From Methanocellaceae archaeon UBA148 (lineage in GTDB: Archaea > Halobacteriota > UBA148), in the NCBI GenBank assembly GCA_002495885.1, contig DAHG01000036.1:131-14776 (forward strand): a DNA stretch of 14,646 bases, read 5' to 3'. The notes under the pieces are model-generated. The model was not told the DNA's origin, did not search any database, and was given only the letters and a program-made list of their open reading frames with translations. Of this stretch, positions 7,996 through 14,420 are shown piece after piece. The translations under genes and the position numbers were made by a program. Each line of letters starts with the position of its first letter. Position 1 is the first letter of the stretch.

Positions 7996-9623
7996 TCCTC
8001 TCGCCTCATTTCATCTATACGGATACTCTTGTGCCAAGGCTGGTTCTTCCATACTAGAGTTGTCCATTCCTGCATATCAGATATGTAAGTCGCATTCATA
8101 CCGGACTGGATCCATTTCACACCATCATCCGTATACAAAAGTTCCATCTCTACTTGCCTTCTGGCAGATCTCACCTCAGCAGAATAATCGAACCTACTTC
8201 CAACTCTTTTGAAGCTCTCATTTCTAATTGCCACATCTATCTCAGGGCCCTCGAACTCCTGCAAAACCACATCCCCGATCAAGAATCGATACCTACCCAT
8301 GCCAAGCACCTCGGGAGATGCCCTAAAAGATAAATTCGGCCACATCATTACGTATTTATCAGCAGTGTAATCCTGCCTTCCCTGTCCTATCCAGACATCG
8401 GAGCTTGGTGGCTTAATCTCCAACATAATATTACATGAAGGCATGGTCGTGTTCACCTTTGCAGAGTAAGTAAAGGGAGTATAAATGGTCCCATTATCAG
8501 GCATGACACTTCCTTCGATGATAACCGTGCTTAAATTAGGCCCTACGAAATACTTTCCAATGCGTTTTTGTGTGGTATCGAACGATGCCTCAGAGCCAGG
8601 ATAATGGAAGCTGAAGTAAAAATTGGATGTACCTAGGGAATCCTCTCGGGAAGCTAATCTAACATTGTCCCACTTTAGCTTTTCCCATAATGTGGCATTT
8701 TTATACTCCGCTTTTCCAACTGATTTATATTTTCCTGTACCGACGTCTAGGGCGTTCAGGTCCACATCTATGGGACGTGATGCAATCATCTCCAGTGAGT
8801 AATCGAATCTCCTTTCTGGTGTTCCCCCAGGAGGCGTCACGCTAGCGTTCTTGAAATCAATTTCTACAGGCCAAAAGGGCCCATCAAAGGTCTGCTGCTT
8901 GCGTCCGGTAAGCCTATATGCTGCAGCGCCAAATTCGAAAGGAAGGGTTATATTACTCCAGGTCAGGAGTTGCCAGGAGCCAGGAGTGGTATAGATCTTC
9001 TCACCAAAAGATGTCCAATTTCCTTCGCGAGAGGGGGCCGCTTCAAGCTTTAAAGTATCTTCTGATGTAGCGAAGATCTGAACCTCATATGTGTAGGTTT
9101 CGGCGTTAGTGCCCTGAGATGGCGTTACACTAGCTTCTTTCAGTAGCCATACAGGCTTTACAAGCTTTGGATGGCCTGAATAATCTGATTTATGAATATC
9201 CGGAGTAAAAGGATTTAAGTCTGTGATATCAACCTTCCACCATGCTCCAGACCATTCCTCAGTTCGGTTGGCATCTCCTACCCATTTCGCAAATTCGCCA
9301 TTTCTGAACTCGGAGTCCATGAAATTAACGGTGAACTGGGCTATATTCGATGCACCAGAATCAATGTTTACGGATTTTGTATCGCTAAATGAAACAGAAG
9401 GATTACTCTGATCTGGTCCTGTTGTTAACGTCACTGTGTACCTATTAGAGTTAGTTGCGCCTGAAACATTCACATTATAGGTCAGGGACTTGTTAACATC
9501 AAGAGATTCACTAGAAGTTCCATCTTGGGAAAACGATACAGATACCTCTGTAGCTTGTACTGCTATAGCTAATATCGTAAATACTATCAGTATTAGGCCA
9601 GCTATGCACACCAGGCGCAACAT
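7992..9623 (-). CDS. secreted protein with four tandem beta-sandwich repeats, first gene of the tubulin operon
   Basis: A 543-residue protein with a signal peptide (1-24) and no C-terminal anchor. After a beta-rich N-terminal domain (about 25-105) there are four related repeats of 75-105 residues starting near 163, 259, 369 and 466. Their shared pattern is S-V-x-P-x-x-G-T, an aromatic-x-Tyr strand, a G-x-W or similar turn, a second Trp about 20 residues later, and a closing G-P. The last repeat is shorter and lacks the closing G-P. The pattern is reminiscent of Ig-like domains common in archaeal and bacterial surface proteins, but I cannot name the family. The ATG at 9623 has GAGGAGGGA six bases ahead (9635-9627, minus). 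Its stop overlaps the next start as ATGA. The minus-strand promoter and a leader inverted repeat lie just upstream. A homologous, shorter protein is encoded at 11986-13029. Confidence 0.85.
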   Translation of the reverse strand: MLRLVCIAGLILIVFTILAIAVQATEVSVSFSQDGTSSESLDVNKSLTYNVNVSGATNSNRYTVTLTTGPDQSNPSVSFSDTKSVNIDSGASNIAQFTVNFMDSEFRNGEFAKWVGDANRTEEWSGAWWKVDITDLNPFTPDIHKSDYSGHPKLVKPVWLLKEASVTPSQGTNAETYTYEVQIFATSEDTLKLEAAPSREGNWTSFGEKIYTTPGSWQLLTWSNITLPFEFGAAAYRLTGRKQQTFDGPFWPVEIDFKNASVTPPGGTPERRFDYSLEMIASRPIDVDLNALDVGTGKYKSVGKAEYKNATLWEKLKWDNVRLASREDSLGTSNFYFSFHYPGSEASFDTTQKRIGKYFVGPNLSTVIIEGSVMPDNGTIYTPFTYSAKVNTTMPSCNIMLEIKPPSSDVWIGQGRQDYTADKYVMMWPNLSFRASPEVLGMGRYRFLIGDVVLQEFEGPEIDVAIRNESFKRVGSRFDYSAEVRSARRQVEMELLYTDDGVKWIQSGMNATYISDMQEWTTLVWKNQPWHKSIRIDEMRREE

Positions 9624-9656
9624 AAATCCCTCCTCAATTCATGCTCTTAGAGCCAC

Positions 9657-9690
9657 ATTGAGCTTATTAAGCTTTTTGCCTAAGCTCAAT
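9657..9690. promoter_or_regulatory. inverted repeat in the leader of the tubulin operon
   Basis: ATTGAGCTT (9657-9665) and AAGCTCAAT (9682-9690) are a perfect 9-base inverted repeat with a 16-base spacer. The spacer contains a further AAGCTT that can pair with either arm (AGCTTATTAAGCT at 9661-9673), so mutually exclusive hairpins are possible. It sits where the minus-strand transcript should begin, about 30 bases before the start codon. It could be an operator for a dimeric regulator or an RNA switch in the leader. Confidence 0.5.
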
Positions 9691-9707
9691 TTTGATAATA
9701 GTGATTA

Positions 9708-9734
9708 GATAAATATATAACTTATTTATATATC
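9708..9734 (-). promoter_or_regulatory. TATA-box region of the tubulin operon
   Basis: On the minus strand TTATATATTTATC (9720-9708), and just before it TATATAAATA, are good archaeal TATA-box candidates. Start of transcription would fall near 9685-9705, close to or within the inverted repeat at 9657-9690, giving a leader of roughly 65-80 bases. Confidence 0.5.
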
Positions 9735-10110
9735 TTTTATATATCCTTAATTGCGGTCGGAGCTACAATAATTATATAAAAAGCGTCCCATCGTTGTTTC
9801 CGATGAAAGCAAGAAACGTGTGTGTTTAGCCCCCTTGAATCGCTTCAAGGCTCGTGGCGTGACAATTGTTGCCTTCAATATGCCTATAAGGTTATTAACT
9901 TCTCAGAGCTATGGCATGCAGTTCATGCCAGCACCTGCAAAAGCCTAGAACTTTGACCGCAAAGGCTTACCTCTGCAAGTTGGAACGGTATCTATAAATA
10001 TTTAGCAAGCTTGGACAATGCCGGAACTCATAGCTCAGGCCTGCAATTTGCACATACCACATTAGGACTTGCTTGGGTATTGCTTCGTTTCCATTAAGCA
10101 CCCATCTTGA
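9735..10110. other. gene-poor gap with hairpins and possible decayed coding traces
   Basis: No complete gene is visible. Perfect short hairpins occur at 9833-9850 (CCTTGAA/TTCAAGG, 4-base loop) and 9912-9930 (TGGCATG/CATGCCA, 5-base loop), with a longer-range pair AAGCCT (9941-9946) and AGGCTT (9963-9968). A TATA-like ATTATATAAA lies at 9771-9780 on the plus strand. Open stretches without start codons occur on both strands: plus 9772-9948 with V-V-S-D-E-S-K-K-R, plus 9957-10097, and minus-strand frames over the same bases. These could be remnants of broken genes, but I cannot match them to a family. No T-run terminator is seen after the muramidase stop at 10111. Confidence 0.4.
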
Positions 10111-11712
10111 TCAACTATACCCTTGCATTAATTCTTGAAACGCTTTATATCCAATGGGCTCTCCTTTTTCGTCACAGACGGCACAGGTCAATATGCTGAG
10201 CGTCTCTCCGAAGAGCACAAAATCGTATTCAATAACGACTAAGCAGAATCCAGTGCTCTCCAAGCCGTATACATCTATGACATTTAATGCCTCTAGGGTG
10301 TCCTCATACGCGATCCCCCTGTCGTTCAGATAGCGTGCTGCATCTTCTTTTCTATCAAATGATTTCGCATCAACTACATCATATGAAATGGACGAACCAT
10401 ATTCCGAGATTATTGACATATAGCTGTCAATAGCCTCTCGCACCTTTCGTATCGACTCTATCTCTAAGTCTGAATATTTATCTGCAAATTGAAATGTTTC
10501 AGAAGATGCCGCCAATAAAGTTGTCGGTGTTATAGCGTTTTCCTTTACCTCCACCTCAACAGGTTCGCTACTGATGGACGGCTCATTAGTGTTAGAGTTC
10601 TTCTCATCGTTCCAGTTATCATTATTATCAACCACATGTAGGCCATACCAATATCTACCTGGAGCAGGTGGCGTATCTGTGAATGAGTCGGTAATAGGAC
10701 CATTGCCATCAGTCAATGCCATTGTTTGTATTGGATCGCTGGGCCAGTCCCCATTTTCTTCTTTTCTCCATAGCTCAACTTGTTTTAAACCGGAACCACC
10801 TTTATCCAAAACAGTATAATCTATTGTGAAAGTCTCTCCTAAATTCAGATTGGGTGGAATAGGTGTAACTTTGAATGCTTGAACTGTAGGAGCTATACCA
10901 TAATCTAAGTCACATGTGTAGCTTAATAGATCGCTCTCATAGCCATTGAATACATCTAGATCTACATCTTCGTCAATACCAGGGACTTTGCCCTTGTTTG
11001 AGGCACACGGATCAGGATAATACCATTGCCAGAATTTCCAATTTATTATTAATTCTGGATAAAGATCATACTTAGGCTGCTGTTCGTCTAACAAAGGAAT
11101 AGAACAACTAGTCGTGGATGGATCTGAAATCCATATATCGTAATTTTCCTCATCTATTAATTTCTTTAACTTTCCACTGTAATAATCTCTATTAGTGTAT
11201 AGAATTGGAGTTTGACCTGTTTTGTCCTTTACATAGTTCATCCACCTGAGAACCCAATCTTGAAGATCTGAATCGCTCATGGTCTCCATTTGTTCTATTT
11301 CTGCTTGTGGGTAACTGCTGGGCGGAATCTCTACATCCAAAACAGGTCTAAGATAACCTCTTTTGATATAGTCACCTGCTGCCTGAAGAAACCATTCCGC
11401 CTCATCTTCAGGATTTTCATTGGCAGCAGGACGTGCGAAATGATATGGACCAGCTAATAATGTATTAACAGAAGCGCTCTTAATGTTCTCTGCAAAATTT
11501 TTGTCTGGATAACCAATCCCTTCTGATGCTTTTATAAACGCAAATTTATATCCACCATTCGCTACTTTTTCCCAATCAATATGCCTCTGATTTTTCGATA
11601 CATCGATGCCTAAGACTCCGGCATGGCATGTTGCCTCATCAGCATAAGAACTAGCAGCTAAAACTGAGGCAAAATAGAACGAGAGTATACTCAATAACGC
11701 AATTATCTTCAT
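10111..11712 (-). CDS. secreted GH25 muramidase (lysozyme) with Ig-like and unknown C-terminal domains
   Basis: Hydrolyses the beta-1,4 bond between N-acetylmuramic acid and N-acetylglucosamine in bacterial peptidoglycan, judged by family. The 533-residue protein has a signal peptide (about 1-24), then a GH25 barrel (about 33-257): G-I-D37-V-S, G-P-Y-H-F (88-92), L-D126-V-E128 (catalytic pair), I-L-Y-T-N (170-174), F-W-Q-W (227-230) and V-D-L-D (250-253). All key acidic residues are kept, so it should be active. An Ig/FN3-like domain (about 265-395) and a C-terminal domain (about 405-533, cysteines 490, 510, 513) that I do not recognise follow. I chose the ATG at 11712, with AGGGGG six bases upstream, over a GTG at 11739 that has no such site; the ATG also gives a clean signal peptide. 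It is divergent from the 11986 gene. Methanogens lack murein, so it probably targets bacteria and was acquired by transfer. Confidence 0.9.
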   Translation of the reverse strand: MKIIALLSILSFYFASVLAASSYADEATCHAGVLGIDVSKNQRHIDWEKVANGGYKFAFIKASEGIGYPDKNFAENIKSASVNTLLAGPYHFARPAANENPEDEAEWFLQAAGDYIKRGYLRPVLDVEIPPSSYPQAEIEQMETMSDSDLQDWVLRWMNYVKDKTGQTPILYTNRDYYSGKLKKLIDEENYDIWISDPSTTSCSIPLLDEQQPKYDLYPELIINWKFWQWYYPDPCASNKGKVPGIDEDVDLDVFNGYESDLLSYTCDLDYGIAPTVQAFKVTPIPPNLNLGETFTIDYTVLDKGGSGLKQVELWRKEENGDWPSDPIQTMALTDGNGPITDSFTDTPPAPGRYWYGLHVVDNNDNWNDEKNSNTNEPSISSEPVEVEVKENAITPTTLLAASSETFQFADKYSDLEIESIRKVREAIDSYMSIISEYGSSISYDVVDAKSFDRKEDAARYLNDRGIAYEDTLEALNVIDVYGLESTGFCLVVIEYDFVLFGETLSILTCAVCDEKGEPIGYKAFQELMQGYS

Positions 11713-11718
11713 TTTTAG

Positions 11719-11724
11719 CCCCCT
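11719..11724 (-). promoter_or_regulatory. ribosome binding site that decides the muramidase start
   Basis: AGGGGG on the minus strand, six bases before the ATG at 11712. The alternative GTG at 11739 is preceded by A-rich sequence without a purine-G box. Confidence 0.6.
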
Positions 11725-11767
11725 GGAATATCCTGGCACTTTTTCTTGGAGGATTATTGTAGTAACC

Positions 11768-11780
11768 GATAAAAAGTTTG
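11768..11780 (-). promoter_or_regulatory. candidate TATA box for the muramidase
   Basis: CAAACTTTTTATC on the minus strand (11780-11768) resembles a BRE plus a weak TATA box. Transcription would begin near 11745 with a leader of about 30-35 bases. Confidence 0.3.
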
Positions 11781-11823
11781 TGGCTCCTCGCTATTTTGTA
11801 TGGGTGAACTCGAATCAGAGATT

Positions 11824-11888
11824 CTCTGTGCCTTTTTTGCCTCTGTGGTGAACCGCTATGCACTGACCCAAGCACAGAGTCACAGAGG
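11824..11888. repeat. CTCTGTG/CACAGAG inverted-repeat cluster in a divergent intergenic region
   Basis: CTCTGTGC (11824-11831) and CCTCTGTG (11840-11847) face GCACAGAG (11872-11879) and CACAGAGG (11881-11888), followed by another ACAGAGG (11890-11896). The arms are 24 to 33 bases apart and could form alternative stems. Similar C-A-C-A-G-A-G-G-rich intergenic repeats are common in many environmental bacteria and archaea and often yield false open frames. An open frame from 11800 runs through it into the next gene but is not a credible N-terminus. Confidence 0.6.
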
Positions 11889-11940
11889 AACAGAGGCTGT
11901 ATTCTTTGCCAGACCTTGCCCACATAATTCAGCGAAGAGC

Positions 11941-11956
11941 CGAAAAGTATTTATAA
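11941..11956 (+). promoter_or_regulatory. BRE/TATA box of the second repeat-protein operon
   Basis: CGAAAAG followed by TATTTATAA is a good archaeal BRE plus TATA. Transcription would start about 11975-11980, leaving only a very short leader that begins at or next to the ribosome binding site. Confidence 0.5.
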
Positions 11957-11976
11957 CCATAATTTCACGAGGGTTT

Positions 11977-11983
11977 GGAGGGA
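11977..11983 (+). promoter_or_regulatory. ribosome binding site that decides the 11986 start
   Basis: GGAGGGA lies just before the ATG at 11986. It fixes this ATG as the start rather than the in-frame ATG at 11800, which lies upstream of the promoter and runs through the intergenic repeat. Confidence 0.65.
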
Positions 11984-11985
11984 AT

Positions 11986-13029
11986 ATGCCTAACGCAAGT
12001 AGTGGCAATTTCACAGCTTGTATTGCAATTATGTACTTATTGTTTATATCTCTTCAATGTGGCCAGTCACTAAATTATACTTTTGAGAACAGTGAAAATA
12101 CTATCAAATGGGGTACAATCGCAATAGAAGAAACAGATAAATGCACACATAACCATGCAATGAAATTATATCCGACAAAAAGCAAAACCGTTTTTGTGAA
12201 AAGGATCTCATTAGAATCAGCTGAATGGGTAAGATTTGAATGGATGAACTACGGGAAAACCCCATCGATTTTCGAGTTGGTTTTCCTCATCGATAATGAA
12301 ACAAAAAACATTAATAATACTATGATTAATAAATGGGTCCAAACAGAAAAATTTCAAATAAATTATAAGGATATTCATAACATAACTTGGTATTATAAAT
12401 TAAAGGATAATTTTGGAGATATGGGGCAAAATCTCTGGGACTCTTCTTGCTGGATTGATAATGTAGAATTTGAAGGCATGGAAATTAGGAACCAAACTTG
12501 TATTATAAATTCAGTTGCCATCAGGCCAGAGAACGGCTCTTCCGAGGATACGTACAAATACTTTGTGCATGTAGATGAAATGAACGAGGAAATTTTTAAT
12601 TCCCTCTTTCTAGAAGTTTTTAATGAATCTGAAAAATGGCGAATAACGAAACGTGCAAGGAGTTATAACAATAGTTGTTGCGTATTTGAGATAAGCGATT
12701 TGTTAAATGTAGTCGATAATTTGGGAACATTGCGATATGAGATATTTTATAAAAATGAATCAAAAAAAATTGGAAATGGCCCGAAGATAAACATTGAATG
12801 GACCAATGTATCAGGGAAAAAAGAAAATGATAACTCCTGGAAATATAATGTCTCTTTAAGATCGACCGATTGTCCAATTGGAATCAGTCTCTGTTATAGT
12901 GAGTCAGGCGAAAAGAAAAAGGCAGGTACACAGACATATAATTCTTGTGGAAAATGGGAATCTTTCGAGTGGATCGATCTCCCGAAATACAAAAAATTTT
13001 GGGTGGTAAATGAATACGAATGCAGCTAA
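11986..13029 (+). CDS. secreted beta-sandwich repeat protein, shorter paralogue of the 7992-9623 product
   Basis: A 347-residue protein with a signal peptide (about 1-28, hydrophobic core I-A-I-M-Y-L-L-F-I). Residues 29-165 look like a jelly-roll domain seen in other methanogen surface proteins, with W-V-R-F-E-W (81-86) and a closing C-W-I-D-N-V-E-F (155-162). Two repeats follow. The first, about 175-267, shows S-V-A-I-R-P-E-N-G-S, K-Y-F-V-H-V and a closing G-N-G-P. The second, about 271-335, is shortened, with W-K-Y-N-V-S-L and W-E-S-F-E-W. The order of full repeat ending in G-P then truncated last repeat is the same as in the 7992-9623 protein. There is no membrane anchor. The gene is clearly richer in A+T codons (AAA, AAT, ATA) than the genes to its left. 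Its end overlaps the next gene by 20 bases, so the two are one operon. Confidence 0.85.
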   Translation: MPNASSGNFTACIAIMYLLFISLQCGQSLNYTFENSENTIKWGTIAIEETDKCTHNHAMKLYPTKSKTVFVKRISLESAEWVRFEWMNYGKTPSIFELVFLIDNETKNINNTMINKWVQTEKFQINYKDIHNITWYYKLKDNFGDMGQNLWDSSCWIDNVEFEGMEIRNQTCIINSVAIRPENGSSEDTYKYFVHVDEMNEEIFNSLFLEVFNESEKWRITKRARSYNNSCCVFEISDLLNVVDNLGTLRYEIFYKNESKKIGNGPKINIEWTNVSGKKENDNSWKYNVSLRSTDCPIGISLCYSESGEKKKAGTQTYNSCGKWESFEWIDLPKYKKFWVVNEYECS

Positions 13030-14323
13030 GCATATTTTTATATTATTTATTTTAATGACCTTGTCATGTTCCGAGAGTCTATGCTCATCCAAAGAAGGGA
13101 GTATCGTTGAAGAATTTTATCTGTCACCAGTTGTGCAATCAAGTAATAGCAATTCGGATTCCTCAGGAGGCAATTTTGAACAGGACGGAAGACCTATTAT
13201 CAAAAGAAGTGTAAAACCAAATTACAAAGATTTCTATGTAAAGGGAAAGTCTTATGATGTTGAGGTAAATATCCAAGGCTGTGCTAGGACTATAAACAAC
13301 ATATCGATCAGAGAGAAAATTGATTCCGAACTTGATGCAAATTTCGAGAAAACTGTTATTTGCACGTCGGATAATTTCAAAACACAAAGGCAACATATAT
13401 CTAATTCAAGCAATTATAGAAATATTTCAAGCGATACTATCGATAATATTATAGCTAACTTAAAAAATGAATATGTGGTATATAACGGTTCTATTTATAT
13501 TAATATAATGAGATTAGCATCTTTTGAAGACATAGAATATAATTACACAATAAGATCCAATAATACAGGGGTATTTGAGATTACCACACGTCTCAGACAA
13601 AAAAATTCTAGATGGGCAGATATGGAAAAACGAGATCTAATTGAAGTAAGACCTCCAGAAATGAATGTGATTTCGGAAATGGATAGATCGTATGCTATTA
13701 TTGGAGAACCTTTTTTAGTATCATATAAGGTTTTGCATAAAATCGGATGGAGCAAAGACCCAGCAAAATTCAATGCATCGTTTGATACATCTAAAGAATA
13801 TACCATAGATGTTGATGGAATTCCATATAAAGAAGGTCAAGATATTGAGCTGCAATTTGAGCCATTAAATATAACCAAATGTAAAATTAATATAAAGTAT
13901 AATAAAGCAGGGTTACATCCTATTCCTTCTCTGAACATTAAAGGGGCAATAGTCACTCAAGAGATACAAAAAATTGAAGTATTTCCTTATCATTTTGTAA
14001 AGAATATGCAAGATAATGCAATATTTATTTCATTTTTTTTATCGATAATTCTAGTTTTTATATCTTATTTTGAATTTTCTATATCGAATAAAGAATTGGA
14101 GCTCATAAAGAAAATTAATCTAAAAGATTATTCAAAGACTGATTTTGACAGAATCCAAAGAAAGCAGAATTGGGTATTAAGAGGATGTGCTTCTATAGGG
14201 ATTTTTTATTTATTTTTAGCTATTTTACTAATGGATATTTTCCCAATCAACTTATTTTTAATTATAGGCTTTATATTTGTTTCAATTATAATGTATATTG
14301 TATATATTAAGTGGAAACAATGA
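13010..14323 (+). CDS. membrane protein with large extracytoplasmic domain and three C-terminal helices
   Basis: A 437-residue protein. The N-terminal hydrophobic segment (8-24) ends in T-L-S-C20, which fits a lipobox; a normal signal peptide or anchor is the alternative. Residues 30-330 are extracytoplasmic and beta-rich. The first part (about 68-215) resembles DUF11/CARDB-like surface modules, with F-E-D-I-E-Y-N-Y-T (172-180) before a closing strand; a second beta-sandwich follows (about 225-325). Membrane helices lie near 336-355, 388-408 and 411-433, with a charged cytoplasmic loop at 358-386. The ATG overlaps the end of the preceding gene by 20 bases, with GGGTGG upstream, so translation is probably coupled. 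Its place after a secreted repeat protein mirrors the first two genes of the tubulin operon. I do not recognise a specific family. The gene is very A+T-rich. Confidence 0.82.
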   Translation: MNTNAAKHIFILFILMTLSCSESLCSSKEGSIVEEFYLSPVVQSSNSNSDSSGGNFEQDGRPIIKRSVKPNYKDFYVKGKSYDVEVNIQGCARTINNISIREKIDSELDANFEKTVICTSDNFKTQRQHISNSSNYRNISSDTIDNIIANLKNEYVVYNGSIYINIMRLASFEDIEYNYTIRSNNTGVFEITTRLRQKNSRWADMEKRDLIEVRPPEMNVISEMDRSYAIIGEPFLVSYKVLHKIGWSKDPAKFNASFDTSKEYTIDVDGIPYKEGQDIELQFEPLNITKCKINIKYNKAGLHPIPSLNIKGAIVTQEIQKIEVFPYHFVKNMQDNAIFISFFLSIILVFISYFEFSISNKELELIKKINLKDYSKTDFDRIQRKQNWVLRGCASIGIFYLFLAILLMDIFPINLFLIIGFIFVSIIMYIVYIKWKQ

Positions 14324-14366
14324 ACTTCCTTCTAATTCTTAATTCTTGGATCACTTCTTTCCCAAT

Positions 14367-14390
14367 CATGTGCAACGTTGATTGCACATG
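14367..14390. terminator. perfect 9-base-pair hairpin after the second operon
   Basis: CATGTGCAA and TTGCACATG pair perfectly around the loop CGTTGA, 44 bases after the stop at 14323. The downstream sequence is A-rich, not T-rich, so it may be a processing or stability element, a protein site or part of a mobile-element boundary instead of a terminator. Confidence 0.4.
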
Positions 14391-14420
14391 CACATAAAAT
14401 TCCATGGCTATCTAACCTAA

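Noticed and set aside
9803..9829. Eight-codon reading frame (ATG at 9803) just before the 9833 hairpin, resembling a leader peptide with an attenuator.
   Set aside because: There is no ribosome binding site, and no downstream gene on that strand for it to regulate.
11713..11739. GTG start at 11739 for the muramidase, nine residues longer.
   Set aside because: There is no ribosome binding site before it. The ATG at 11712 has AGGGGG six bases upstream and starts a clean signal peptide.
11651..11923. A 90-codon open frame on the minus strand between the divergent genes.
   Set aside because: It overlaps the muramidase start in another frame and its composition comes from the intergenic repeat; no family resemblance.
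11800..11985. In-frame upstream extension (62 residues) of the 11986 gene, starting at ATG 11800.
   Set aside because: It runs through the CACAGAGG intergenic repeat and the TATA box. The ATG at 11986 has a strong ribosome binding site and gives a normal signal peptide.
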